Positions 51,201 through 63,540 of a DNA stretch of 64,000 bases are shown piece by piece. The notes beneath the pieces were generated by a model, which was given only the letters and a program-made list of their open reading frames with translations, was not told where the DNA came from and made no database searches. The position numbers and the translations under genes are program-made. Origin of the DNA: Vanilla planifolia (taxonomy: Eukaryota > Streptophyta > Magnoliopsida > Asparagales > Orchidaceae); NCBI GenBank assembly GCA_023846275.1, contig JAIUJO010000144.1:5001-69000 (forward strand), written 5' to 3'. The stretch's first letter is position 1; each line of letters starts with the position of its first letter.

Positions 51201-51719
51201 GCTTAATGTTTCATCTTAAAAAGGGATCAAAGTTTATGTAAAAATTAGTTTAATCTTGTATTTTCTATATAGCTATTTAGCTTTACTTTTTTCTCATTTA
51301 AAAAGGGGATAGAGAGTTCTTTTTTCCAGCATCTTGCATGGAGATGTACAATGAGTTCCTTGTTCCAATTTGTTCAATATGGTTCTATGTTTTATCACTG
51401 TGAACTTTATTTATTTCTATTTGAATTATAAGTTCTACCTTATTTATGAAGAGAGGCACATATGTTGCTGGTTTGAAAGAGGAGATTATTACCTCTCCTG
51501 GCAAGTTCTTCAACTCGTGGAATTTGGTGAATGTAAGGCAAAAATGTCATTTCGTCATTTCAGTTATATTGTAGTAGCATTGCAACTTAAGGGCACAATT
51601 TCTTTTGTTTTACAGTTCATCGACACATTGGGGTGACAAACATTACCCTCTACAGTAGCGGCTCCCATACAATTTTTCATAATTCTGGATTGTTGAAAGT
51701 TGGGAGAGAAGTGGAGAAG

Positions 51720-54700
51720 GTAATTCAATTAATTTTTTTAATGTTGTTCGTGTATCTATTCATCTATTTTGTTTTGGTAGCAAAATAATAGTGCATTAAA
51801 ATTAATTTTTTTTTTCCAATTGTGCAATTTATCTCATCTCCTTCAAACACCACTTCAGGTTCATCTTTATACGAATTTGCTAGTTTGATTTTGATCAAAG
51901 AAGTGGTCTCTACCTCCTCTAGCACCTCGATTGAAGAGCAATTTGGAGAAGACAACACTCCTTAACTCATGATGGGAACACCTTCTCAAGGCCAAGTGGC
52001 TTAAGAGCATATTACTGATAATCTAGCACTAAATGAAGGGGGGAAATACTTGTCGTAATACAAGCTTTTGTAATCTAGAATCCTACTCAATGTTCCGATG
52101 TCGTCGAAGTTGCACTGTCAAAGTCACAAAGTTGTTTTGTCAAAGTTTCCAATGGATTCGATTAATTTAGTCTTTTGTATGAAAAATTTGTGATTTCAAA
52201 ATAGGCAAAAATCATTTGGTTCATCAATATATAGAGTAGTTTTTAATCTTCTTTGTTCTTAAATTATATTTTGCTTTATGAAAATACTTGCACAATTATA
52301 TAGAAAATAAAGGTTTTTATGACTATTTGCAATGGTTTTTATGACTATTTGCAAACTTGCTTATGGTTATCCTAATAAAACCTTTTGGGCTAGAGCATTG
52401 AATTTTTCTTAACTGTTAATTTGTCTTCTGGTGTCCTACCATGGATAAAGGAAGTCATAATATATTATATGTTTCTCAATAGAGATAATTGTTTTTATTA
52501 GGTTTTTCGTATGGCTTATTTATTGCCTTTTGAATACTCCTATAATTCATGTTTTACCTTTATTTCTCTAAACCTTATAAATACTTATATTTTATTCTTT
52601 ATGGTATATGTAACATCTCATGATTAAATTAATTGATCATCAACATTTTTGAGACTATATGAGATGGCATTGGATTTGCTTTAATCTACTAGACTAGGAG
52701 TTGTGTTGGAAAGATCTGGTAGTAGCCTTGTCACATGTGGAACAAGAAATGTTTTGTAGTTCTTCGTGGTGATCGTCATAGCAAGATTGTCCTTTTAAGC
52801 ATGAGACTGGCTTTATTATGGATTCCTGATGTGAACTGCCAAGAAGAATTTTATGAAGGCATGCAAAGAACTGGCTTGTGCTTCATTTGCTGGAACTATG
52901 GCATGTTTAATTTCTTTGTCCAAAATATTTCATGTTATTACATCATAAAAAGGATGCCAAATTTTCAATGAGTTGCAGTTCATTTGGAATTGACCCTAGT
53001 TTCTTAATAAGAGGTCTAAGATTTAATGTGAGCATAGCCTTTATTTTTCTTCAAGACAAATTACTTGAAAATTTTTTATGATTATAAAACCATTGTTTAC
53101 CATGCAGTTGTAGAATATTGGTTAGTAGAAAACTTCAGATTGTAAAGTAGAAGGAAAGTTTTTCCAAATTGAACTTCAATCATTTTGCTATTGGCTTTGC
53201 TCAGCCAACATCTTAGGATTGCTCAAGTCCATCTTTAATAGTTTTGAAACTGTTAATGGCCCTTGTTAGCTTATTTTGTCTTGTATTCCTCCTCATCAAT
53301 CCCACTCTTTAGTTATGAGAATATTACATAGTTAACAATTTTTATTTCAAACAATTATTAAGAGTCACCTTTGTTTTCCTTGCAATTGTTTGAGTTCTTT
53401 GCATTGTTAGTGATGATTGTATTGTTGATTACGTATATATTTCAATTTTAATTTATTTATTTACCTTTTTTGTTTAATCCTCTTATCATGCAATATTTTT
53501 GTTTGTTGTTTACAATTTCTAAGCTTATCATGCACTTATAAGAACTTGGCATCATATTTTAACATTTTTTTTATTTCCTCTTATTTATTTTTCATTGTTA
53601 TATTTAATATTTAATGATATATTATTGTTATTATTATCATTATTAATGCTTCTTTGGTTACAGGCATGGAGGCAGGTGACCTGGTGTCCTGGGCCTTTTC
53701 AAAAGAAAATGACTGATGATGTAATGCTTGTTGATGCATCCATTACAATTATTTTAGCCTTCATTTATGTTCTCTTATTTATTATTTAGTTGTTGTAGAT
53801 TGTAATATTTCTAATATTATGCAATAAATTCTTTTAATTCTTTGACATCCTTTCATTTCCCTTTCTTTTTTAGAAAAAGGTATGCCTTGCATTTGTCATA
53901 TAAGAACACGATAATATAAGAAGGATTTCTTTGGATATCAATTTGTGCTTCCATGCAAAGTATGACATGTTTATTGGAAATAACTAATCCATTGCAGCTA
54001 ATTGCGATCTTTATTGTCATGTACTTGATAAGCAAAGTGTGTGTTGAGTTTATCTTAGGTCACTTTTAATTTGGCATGTGGTGCCATATCTTGAAATAAT
54101 TTGATTGAAAAACACACATTAATTTTAGGAGACATTTTGTTAAGTGGTATTTAGATAGTATTGATATTTAAGTCATAGTGTTATATAGATGTTAATGTTA
54201 TGTAAAATTTATCAAAATTTTTTAATTATTTAGCTGAATGTTTTCTAATTAATATACTATTCTTCTAATTAATATGAAGTTGTTCATCATCTAGATTTTG
54301 CTTATATTTGCAAAAAAAAATGTACAATTTTAAATAATATTATTTAAAGATGTAATCAAATAAAGCACCTAATATTTTTAAATAATATTATAGTGTATGT
54401 CATTATAGGTTAATCAAATGCCCTTTTGATATTTTATTTTGCCATTAGCACTTGGCAATATCACCTCTACTTTTCTTATTACGTGTCATGTAGCTTTATT
54501 CTTTAGTAATGATCTACTACCCATATTGGTTTAATTTCCACTTTATGAGTTACTAATGTATATGCTTCATTTGAACACTTTTATTGATTGGTTTAATTCT
54601 CATTAAGCATTTATTTAGTGAAATCAATATATAAGAAGTCGTTATCCATGTCTAATGATTGTGAAACCAAGATCAAGCCTAAGAAAGGTCCCATTTCATT

Positions 54701-55639
54701 AATTGCTTCTTATTTTAGAGAAAATAAAGATCATTAGAGGGTACACTCTTAAGAGTTTTTTAAGTCATTAAAGCCATTCCTCTATTTTTCTATTAGTCTT
54801 CTCAAGAATAGGAGCCACACTCTCATCTTTTCTCAATAATGTTTCACTTATTTTCATGTGAACTTGAGGCCGTAGCCTTGGGCGTGTTCATTGAGATACT
54901 GGTATTTTTTAATGGCCATTTTAGAAATCTTATATATTTTAAGAGAGGTTATACTATTTGATAGAATAGAATAGCCAAATTATCCATCTAATTAAATTTA
55001 AACACATCAATGTTTAGAAACTAGTCTTGTTATAGCCATTTGTGATCTTTATTTCATATTTTTAGTATTTTAATTATTAATTAAGTTCCAAATAAACTTA
55101 AAAGGACTTAGCAAGCACTAATAATCTTATGAGAATTTATCCAAGTCATTATTAATTTAAACTTATTTAAAATAGACTTTGATTGAGTTGGCCTTGGAAT
55201 TAATTGGAGTCCTTAGCTCATTCAACACCATTACTTAATCCCTTGTAATGGTTTCACCTCCAAAACCATATGCTCCTACTTAGATAATGTGTTTTATCTT
55301 TGTTGACTTTTGGGATGGTTTTTTCCTTATTCTAAGATTTCTTTATAAAAAAATCCTTCATTTATTATCTTTTTAGATTAATTCTTAAGTCCAGTTTGCC
55401 AAATTTTCCCTTGCCTCAAGTGTAGTTAAATCTTTGTTATGTTTTAAGTAGCACCAAAGAAACTTTAAAAGACTACTTGAATATCTTTCTAGCATTATCT
55501 GTGAAAATAATAAAAGGATTGAAGGGCACCAGGTGAGTATGCCCTTTTCTTAAACTAAGACTTCTTCAACCCTAATTGTGAAGCAATTATTTTTCCTTAA
55601 ACCCTACATTTAGATTTGGCTGTTACAACTCTTATAACA
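51720..55639. other. Intron-like AT-rich DNA, no gene recognised
   Basis: This should contain the rest of the kinesin motor (DLAGSE and neck) if the relic were complete; I could not find it. ORFs at 52,735-52,971 and 53,595-53,789 match nothing I know. A 21-base direct repeat lies at 52,312-52,355. Confidence 0.4.
52312..52355. repeat. Short direct repeat, two copies
   Basis: 'ggtttttatgactatttgca' occurs twice, offset 22 bases, identical in both copies and so recent. Confidence 0.9.
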
Positions 55640-56170
55640 ATAAATGGAGTTCTTTTGGGCCATCCTCAAAATGATTGTTGATTATCTTTGAGCATTACAA
55701 GCTAATGTTCCACTCGATCACCATTTCTCCATTAAGAATATCTTGAATGAAATCCTTTGACCAATTAAGACATTGATTGCCTTATTTATGACAAGTGATT
55801 TGTATTCTGATTCAATTAGGGTTACTCACTATCTCTTTCTTGCCTAAACATCAAGTTATTACATAATTGATCCATTAGTTTTTTCTTTATTCATCTTTAA
55901 GCATTGCTGAAAGTATGACTCTAATTCCATCATTTTATGACCTTGCCATAGTGTCAAGGTATTGACTAGTTTGGTCTCTAGAAAGGTTTTGCTCTTTTAA
56001 GGTTTCAATTTATAAACTAAAAATTTCTTTTGTGTGGTTATTGATCATTACATTCACCATATAGAAGTCTATTTGGAGTTTTTCCTTGCACTACTAATTC
56101 CATTTTTAAATCTAATGATCACTCCCTTTTGTCATTGGTCTTAATTGACATGCATATTGAAACAATTTTA
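55640..56170 (-). mobile_element. Possible Ty1/copia integrase relic
   Basis: On the - strand, FLVYKLKP then a stop, KSKTFLETKLV, and later GHKMMELES at about 56,015-55,900 resemble the copia integrase stretch 'VYFLK.KSE.F..FK......TGHKI..LRSD'. A short ARKR block follows near 55,840, about where 'VAERKNR' should lie. The conserved 'PYTPQQNG' is not visible. The match is weak and could be chance. Confidence 0.3.
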
Positions 56171-58262
56171 AAAAATTGCATGAAAAGAAGTGAGGTTGTC
56201 TCTATCGAAATTGTGATACAAATGCAGTTATAATTATTTTGTTTTCGACTGCTCTTTAGTAGCTGATTTTTGCATTCTTTAGTTTTCTAACCATTTCAAT
56301 TTCATTGATAAGATTTGTTGATTAATTGCAACATGGGAAAATTTCCCTTTTCCTTTCATAAAGGGTTGCAAATTATAGATACTGTCTATTTCTTTATCTA
56401 TTTCATCCATGTAGAGCAAGATGGTTTATAAGCTTTGATGGCCAAGCCCATTCGAAGTTGTGGTTGTTGTCATTGAGAAATTTTCTTCTTTATTAATAGG
56501 GAGGAGCATGTGCTTGTTTGATGGTTTAGAGATACAAATTTGTTTAAATTCTATATTGCAATGCCCATATATTTTGAAGTTTTAGTAAAATAACTTTATG
56601 AGAATATATAGCTATCCCTTTAATCTCATATAAAAGCACTAATTTCTAAAAAAACAAATTATCATATGGCCATTGACGTTTATTCTATATTTAAGTATTT
56701 TAAATATTTATTAAAGTAAATAAAATTAAATAAACTTTAGGGGCAACAACTTTTTTTGTATGGGCATTGCTATTTTGCCTTTGTTTATTTGACTTCGTTT
56801 AAAATATACTATTATTGAGTAAACTCTTGGATTATATAGATGCCCAAATCATTAAGCACCTCTATGCATTAGCAATGCAAATGCCATCAACTACATAGAG
56901 TTCTATTGTCATTCCTTTCTTTTTCTAATTTTAATTCCAAAGATGGAGAATAGCCAAAAATTATAATTGACTTAGTGAAGAACTGTGTACATCTTTTCAA
57001 ATGTCAAAAGCAAAATATAGTTTCTCCTTATACAACTTAATCATGATTTCTTGATGCTTATGAAACATCCTTTCCTTAAATGAAAAATTACATGTCAACT
57101 TTTGAGATTTTGCCTAATTTTCAAGCTTTTTATATTTCAAAATTAGTCACTGAGCTCACAAATTTTTTAAATGTTATAACTAGATTCTCGGCTCTTTTTT
57201 TCCACTAAATGCCATTCAAATATTCTAATATAAGTCTTAGATTTTTGTATAATTTTTACGTAGGTCTCAATAGGAAAGTGTAGTTTAAAAAAAGTTAGAC
57301 TAATTATCTTCTAGCAAGTTAAGCCGAACTCGTAAACCAATATGCTAAATAACATTTTGTTTTAGGTTGCAAGTTGTTAATGTAATTTTCCAACCAACCT
57401 CTTCTCTTTTCAAATTATCTTTTTCTTATGTGTTGTTTGGTTAGTCTATTTTTCTATTCATATGAAAAAAAAACTTTAATAGCACACCTTCTAATAGGTT
57501 AAATATTTCCAAACCATCAAAACCTTTTTTCTCTAAGCTTATTCTCACTTTCTAAAACACCAACCAACCTTCTCTTAAATGTACTTATCTGTACTCATAT
57601 TGGAAAGTGTTGTCACTCATTCTTCATAGTATTTATTCTATTTATGATAACTTTAACTATCTTGCATTGTGACCATATAACATTAAAATCTATAGCAACC
57701 ATATAGGCATAACTCAAATCTTAAATAGGATGTTTGGTTCTCAAAAGGCAACTTATTAGCTGTGGTAGTTATTCAACAAGCTATAAGCATTTTAAAAATA
57801 ATATATGGTATTAGCATAATATCTTTGTTTATCATTTTGGGGAGCATTTTTGCTCATAGAACTAAGGATTTGTTAGCTTATGCTTTGTGAAGCTGGGTAA
57901 AAATACATGCTCAAATCCCAATGAAAGTTACGAAATATTTTTTAAAGTTGGCATTAAGGCCGATGTTATCTATTTTTTGTATTAAAAAAATGGACATATT
58001 TGTCTTTTTTTTCTCATGTCATTCAAAAACGTTATGGAAAGTTCTAATCTTTACACGTAATATATTCAAACTTATTAAAAGAATACTTTTTCAACCACAT
58101 TTCATCAAACAAAATTAAAATTTCATTTAAAAGACACTTTTTTTGTTCCTTACTTAAATGGAAATAACCACAACAAACAAACCCAATATTTTTTTGACAA
58201 GCTTTCTAAAATTTGTCCCTACTAGAGTTACCTTCTAAGTTAATGAGGAAGCTGACAGTGTG
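56171..58262. other. AT-rich DNA, nothing recognised
   Basis: I see no coding exon with both splice sites, no transposon domain and no RNA gene here. Confidence 0.4.
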
Positions 58263-58299
58263 GAGCCAATTAAAGAGAAGTCGAGCCAATTAAAGAGAA
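58263..58299. repeat. 17-base direct repeat, two copies
   Basis: 'gagccaattaaagagaa' occurs twice, separated by three bases. Confidence 0.9.
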
Positions 58300-58334
58300 C
58301 CCAAAATTAAATTCCACTTCCATTCAGATATCCT

Positions 58335-58962
58335 ATGCAGCAATTTTGTGCATTTAATTGGGATATGCTACCTTTGGGATGCTGTTTGCTTGAGATTTTT
58401 TATGGCGTTGATAAGGTCGAGGATGTTTTTTTTCCTTATGAGTATGCTTTGCTGAATGTTACTTGCCAGAAGAAAACTCATCAAAGTAGAAATAGCATAA
58501 ATACAATATGTATTCTGTCTTCCCCCATACAAACACACTCTCTCTCCTTTTTCTCATTTAGATGTAAAGAATATTTCCAAATAATGTGTTATTATTACTT
58601 TTTAGGAAGAGGAGCAATCTTAAATAAAGCTGCCCAAATTTGGTGACCTTCCCTTAAATGGTGATAGGAAGGTGTTTGCATTTCTATTGCCCCACTTTAA
58701 GCTATTTCTTATGCCCTATTGTGAACAAATAGCAAGGTGTCTCTTTTTTGATGTTTTTAAGAATGTGAACATCAAATTTCTCCAAAATAACTATATGGAA
58801 TTAGAATCAATTCCTACAAAAAAAGAAGTACTTTGTCACCATGTCATTAGAAGAGATTTATGTCTTTGGATGATTGCAATCTACCTGAATGAGAAACTGG
58901 AGCAATTTTGGTCATCAAATGGCTCAAGGAGTAGGTTTTTACCAATCAAAATGTTCCATTGA
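58335..58962 (+). other. Two open frames, unrecognised
   Basis: Two consecutive open frames (58,335-58,646, 103 codons; 58,672-58,962, 96 codons) stand out because stops are frequent elsewhere. They are in different frames. The first includes LLEIFYGVDKVEDVFFPY; the second is mixed in character and includes LCLWMIAIYLNEKLEQFW. I recognise no family. They lie between the kinesin motor and the candidate stalk exons, so they may be gene-derived, transposon-derived or chance. Confidence 0.3.
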
Positions 58963-59023
58963 ACATAGTTTTTTTTAACATTATTGTATTAAAGCATTCT
59001 TCCTATGCCAATTGAATCTTTAG

Positions 59024-59115
59024 ATATGGAGAAGTGTTCACTACAGATGAACTTGGACAATGTTGTCACTTTGGCGACTAAACAGAATGATTACTTTATG
59101 GAGAAGTGTGAAGAC
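59024..59115 (+). pseudogene. Candidate stalk exon downstream of the kinesin motor
   Basis: A 92-base segment without stops is bounded by 'tttag' and 'gtatgt'. It reads MEKCSLQMNLDNVVTLATKQ, then ENDYFMEKCED-like acidic residues (NDYFMEKCED), with hydrophobic spacing compatible with a coiled coil. It ends in phase 0, which fits the phase-0 start of the segment at 60,681. Assignment to the kinesin gene is inferred from order, orientation and splice phase only. Confidence 0.4.
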
Positions 59116-60680
59116 GTATGTTTTTTGCTACAATTCTGTTTGATGTAGTAGGCGCATTGTTTAATGGATATCTTCATTTATTTATGAGTTTATGCTTGGA
59201 CTCTGGTTCATTCCACGAGTGCAAGGCAAACTACTTATTTAACTGAAGTCTCTAACATTTTAGTGATAGTCCTATTCAATCAAATCCCTTTCTATTTTAT
59301 ATGTTTTGCTTGTTTTTAAGGAATTAATTTAGTCTAATATGATGTTGTAATGTAGATCTAATAACTGAATTGAGAATTCCTTTCTTGAAGTTTGGAATCC
59401 ATTTTAATTATTTGAAAGTTGAATATTAATGTTTGTGATAGGTTATTACTACAAATGTAGTGATGCCAAATCTATGTGATTTATCCTAAGCATAATTTGT
59501 CTTGTTTTCACTAGTAATCCTCGATAAACTAAACATAAATATTATTGACAATGATACTTTATCTTGTACTTATTACATAAAAATTAAAAACAATTTTGTG
59601 CAAATGCAAATTGATTATAGAAACAACACATATAAATAAGAACAATAACATAAAACCTAAAAATATTATATTAAAATATAAAATAATTGACATTAAATAA
59701 ATTAACTAGGAAGATGTTTAGTAAAACATGTTAAACTATTTGGAGCATCTATTGCACTAGAAAAGAAAAGAAAGCTTGACAGAACTTGGAAAATGCATCA
59801 AGCATCTTTAACTTACTCTGATGGTTACAATGTAGAAGTGAAGCAGTGGTTGGCATCAACAAGTAGAAAATAGACAAATGGCTTATTGGTAGAACTTGCT
59901 TAGCATCATGTTTTATTTTTAAATCCCTCTATATCTGTCTAGATGTATCTCTCCTGATCATTTCCTTCATTTTTAATCCTCAACCAAATATCTAAGTTTT
60001 TAAATAAAATTGCAATTTCTCTTTTGGTTTTAAAATAGTGCACTGCTAGCTTGTAGTACAACTTAACCACAAGTTATAATCTGATGGTGTTGGCTGCTAC
60101 ATAGATGATGTTTTTTGATTTTAAATACATTTCAGGAGAATTGTGCTTTGCATAATGATAATAATTTAGCTTGACCTTCATTTTATTCGGATTGTTTGCT
60201 TTGTTCTATAGGTCATTTTCTTACAAGAGAATAACATTTTGGCGTCATTAATTGTGATATTTCATTGAATTGTTTTCAATTGAAAATTTTTAAAAAAATT
60301 TTCTTAGATATATGATGTGTAAAATTATTAAACTCAGTTAATGCTTTTTGAAATTTGTTCAATGTGCCATTATTAACACCCCTGTATTTTGTGGTTCTCT
60401 TTTAGCTATAATGAGAAGTCGAAGTTGCTAGAGTAGTTTATGATTAACTGGATTCTACCTTCTCTCCAAGAATTTTTAGATTCATTGTTTACTTTGTTTT
60501 TGCTAGGGAAATGATCTTTCCTTTTCATTATTTCTTTTTTATATTGGAGTTTTCAAATCTTCATTTTGGAAAAACGATTATGTTAGCTATTCTGATCTAC
60601 TTGGCTTTTAGAACCTCTGTTTAGGTTCTCTTCTGAGTGAAAAAAGGAAAGAAATAACAATTACTTTGTCATATTTTTAG

Positions 60681-60776
60681 GAGATAGTTGATTTCTCGAC
60701 TAAGAAGCTTTTTGATGAGGTTGGAGAAATTTCTTTGAACTTTGGTATTTTAAAAGATTCATTTGAAAATCTTTAA
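60681..60776 (+). pseudogene. Candidate last stalk exon
   Basis: After 'atatttttag' a 31-codon frame runs to a TAA stop: EIVDFSTKKLFDEVGEISLN, then FGILKDSFENL. It starts in phase 0, so it joins in frame to the candidate exon at 59,024-59,115. The heptad-like leucine and isoleucine spacing would suit a kinesin-7 C-terminal coiled coil. It may instead belong to another gene or be chance. Confidence 0.4.
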
Positions 60777-63100
60777 CCATTCCCAAAGACTTCATGTAGC
60801 TTTTCTCCTTCATTTTTGAAATAATACTAGTAATTCTTGCATCTTTTTGTGCTTATTTCTGATCTGTGTAATAGATATGGCATATACTGTTGTTCACTTG
60901 GATGCTTTAGCTAATTTTTAAACACTTGAAATGATGAATTTTGGCATGTCTTGTCAAGAAATAGTAGATTTTGGTTGATCAAGGTCATCATTGTAATTAT
61001 CATTATATTCATGGTTGTTTTTAAAAAACAAAAATGTTAAAATTGAAGCACCTTGCCCATCAAAGAGATATTGTGTAGTGGATAAGGAAGCTAGTTAATA
61101 TACTTTTTTACTCAAAACATATGTCACGTTATCATCCCTAACTTGGTATTTTCATATAATCTATTTCGAGGACGTGCCTTTGCAAGGAAATGTTTACAAC
61201 ACTATTGCTTTAATCAAATTCTATTTTGGCTTGAGTTACATTTTCCTTGTTATCCCTTTAGTTACTAAGTGTGATTTCATAAATCATCAAGATACTTTAT
61301 AATTATGAGTATGAGTCGCTTGTATAGTAATGGAGTTGTGAGTCATCTTTTTACATCAATTCTTGCACCATATTTGAAAGGGAAAGGCTTCTTATATTTT
61401 CTTGTACTATTGCCTCCAACTTGTGGAATGAAGTTTTTTTTTTCTTTTTTTCTTAGGAAGAATGGAGACTTGTCTAATTGTTGTGATTAACATCAATATA
61501 ATGTCAATGGCTACCTTTTGGTTTAATGTAAATGAAGACTACATAAACCATTTCTTCCAACAATTTCTATTGTATCACATGGAAAGATTTAATGACCATT
61601 GTAGTCCAATTCCTTGTAGTGATGGCACTTACCATAGCTAAATTAATCTACCTGATCCAAACATAACCAATACTCATATTGAATTTAGTCACTATATTAG
61701 GAAATTCATAGGATTTCCTTGAATAAATCAAGAGTAATCATGCAAGAGAGGCAGGTGGGCGAGAGAGATAGATAGAGAGAGAGAGTAGAACAAAGATTGC
61801 TAGTTGAAGGCTATGCTTCCTTACATCTATTGCTTTGTTTTAAAACACAAGCATATGAAAATCACCAATGCTTCCATAGAATACTACCTAATGTATTTTA
61901 TAGTACAACTCTAATTAGTTGTATAAGGAAAAACTTAAAATTAAAATGGCCCTAAATTTATTTAAAAATCTTATCATATCCTATAATTGATGGGATGTTT
62001 CTACTTGGTTTAAATATAGTGTTACTCATTCTTTTTCGATTATTGCTCTTATGATTAATTTGGAAAACATCTTATAAAATTACTTGAGTCTGTTTCTTTC
62101 TAGATTGACACTTGGATTGTAGAAATACCTCTTGACCGGGTCCTCAAATCTTTGTAAATTTTCCTAAAGGCTTTCTCTTAGAGGTTTTCTATCACCTCTA
62201 TTTATGTTTTGTAGTTTTGCTTCACATGTCAAATTGCTCAATTGCTTTGTTCTTCTTATGAAATATCTAATGTTAGAGTGCAATTCTTGAGGAATTCTTT
62301 GACAACCATTGGTGGAACTTTATGCTTGTTACTTCATGAGTCTTCAACATTCAAGCTGATCATCTCAAGTGGCTCTACGACTGTGCTGCTATCTCAAGTT
62401 TTGCCCAATCTTCATTGGGTGTTATACTCTCTCAAGATTTCTTCATATCCCTTGCCCATGGGTTAATACCTCTTGTGGCTTGAAGAACTTTTATTCAAGT
62501 TCATTTAAACATATGACAAATGTCGTTGGGACATCTTAAGACTATCTTGTTTACTTTTGTTGTTGTTATCTTGATTATTTCACCTTTTTCTTCTAGGATT
62601 TTAGTCACTTTGAATATTTTTTTAAGTAGAAATGGACTTGGTGGAGAGTCTTTTGGTTATTGTTAAATAGAGAACATGAGATAACAAAACTCAAATTTTT
62701 CTTGTTCCAAATTATTCATAATTTTTCACCTATGGCATTTGTGCATTCTAGATGAAGCAAAGTAAGACTTATGTTCCTCATCAAGGGGTGGTTCAGTAAT
62801 TCTCGAAAATCATATACTTTGATAGTAGAGTTTTTGTTCCCATGACAAGGTCATGCAAAGAGATAACACCTCATCGAATTCCTTATCAATTATGAAATGC
62901 TCATGTAACTTTAAGTTCTCTAGATTTATCAGTATTGATTTCTCTTTATGGCAAATGCTTTATCTAATAAATGTTATCATTGATTTTCTTCAAAAGTAAA
63001 AATAATATATATCAAATTGGTTTTAACTCTCTTATCCTGTTAGTTATTCTTTTATTATATAAAACGATGTTAGATCTCTTAAAATTCTCTTATTGATAAT
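60777..63100. other. AT-rich DNA, no gene recognised
   Basis: Contains a GA-rich simple repeat at about 61,741-61,787. ORFs at 61,305-61,490 and 62,242-62,466 show no known domain. No clear transposon domain was found on either strand. Confidence 0.4.
61741..61787. repeat. GA-rich microsatellite
   Basis: An imperfect (GA)n tract with interruptions, ending in a run of 'gagagagagag'. Confidence 0.85.
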
Positions 63101-63540
63101 GCATATCATGCCTATTTTTACACTATTGCAAGAGCTTCAACTACAACTTGACAACAAATTAAATTTTTTAAGTATTCATGATACTCTTTTACACCTTTCA
63201 TTTGTCTTTATTGGATGGGTTTATTGAGAAATCCAAGTTGAGTGGGTTGTATGATAGATATACTAAACCCAACTTAAATGGACTCCAAACAATTGATTTG
63301 TGGATGTGTTTATTTTGTGCATATCATGTCTCTTTTTGTACTTGTGTTGGAAGAGCTTCAACTACATCTTGAGGTGGTTTGAACTATTTAAATAATCTTG
63401 ATAATCTTTTATACCTTCTATTTTACAAATACTTTGACTCTATTGGTTGGGTTTATTTTAAAATCCAAGTTGAATGGGCTGTATGGTAGATATATTAGAC
63501 ACACCACCTTGAATGAGCTCTAAATAATTGAGCTGTGCAT
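63101..63540. repeat. Two-copy tandem repeat, unit about 220 bases
   Basis: Units at 63,101-63,318 and 63,319-63,540 share 'gcatatcatg', 'gaagagcttcaactac' (first copy 'caagagcttcaactac'), 'aaatccaagttga', 'gtagatatatta' or its variant, and a closing block around 'caattgatttgtg' and 'aattgagctgtg'. The copies have diverged by substitutions and small indels, so the duplication is old. Confidence 0.85.

Larger units (their letters stand above)
39147..51719 (+). pseudogene. Kinesin-7 (CENP-E-like) motor domain, broken gene with introns
   Basis: Kinesin-7 motors move toward microtubule plus ends using ATP. Six exon-like segments occur in order. 39,147-39,269 begins MEKICIT, the usual start, but ends in a stop just before a gtaagt donor. 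39,356-39,445 reads FGDDCKMVEIFDSRAKDIV and then QGFN. 50,821-50,936 reads TVFAYGHTSNGKMYNM, then LVHELFRIIQ. About 51,308-51,360 reads DREFFFPASCMEMYNE. About 51,446-51,532 reads RGTYVAGLKEEIITSPG, then a frameshift, then QVLQLVEFGE. 51,616-51,719 reads HRHIGVTNITLYSSGSHT. The P-loop GQTxxGKT has become GHTSNGKM and the switch I SSRSH has become SSGSH. The switch II part (DLAGSE) was not found. Retained introns show it is not a processed copy. Long introns in a live gene cannot be blamed for these coding defects. Confidence 0.85.

Noticed and set aside
62100..62900. Retroelement coding region near the window end
   Set aside because: Some segments resembled gypsy tail sequence in one frame, but no two conserved blocks occurred in correct order.
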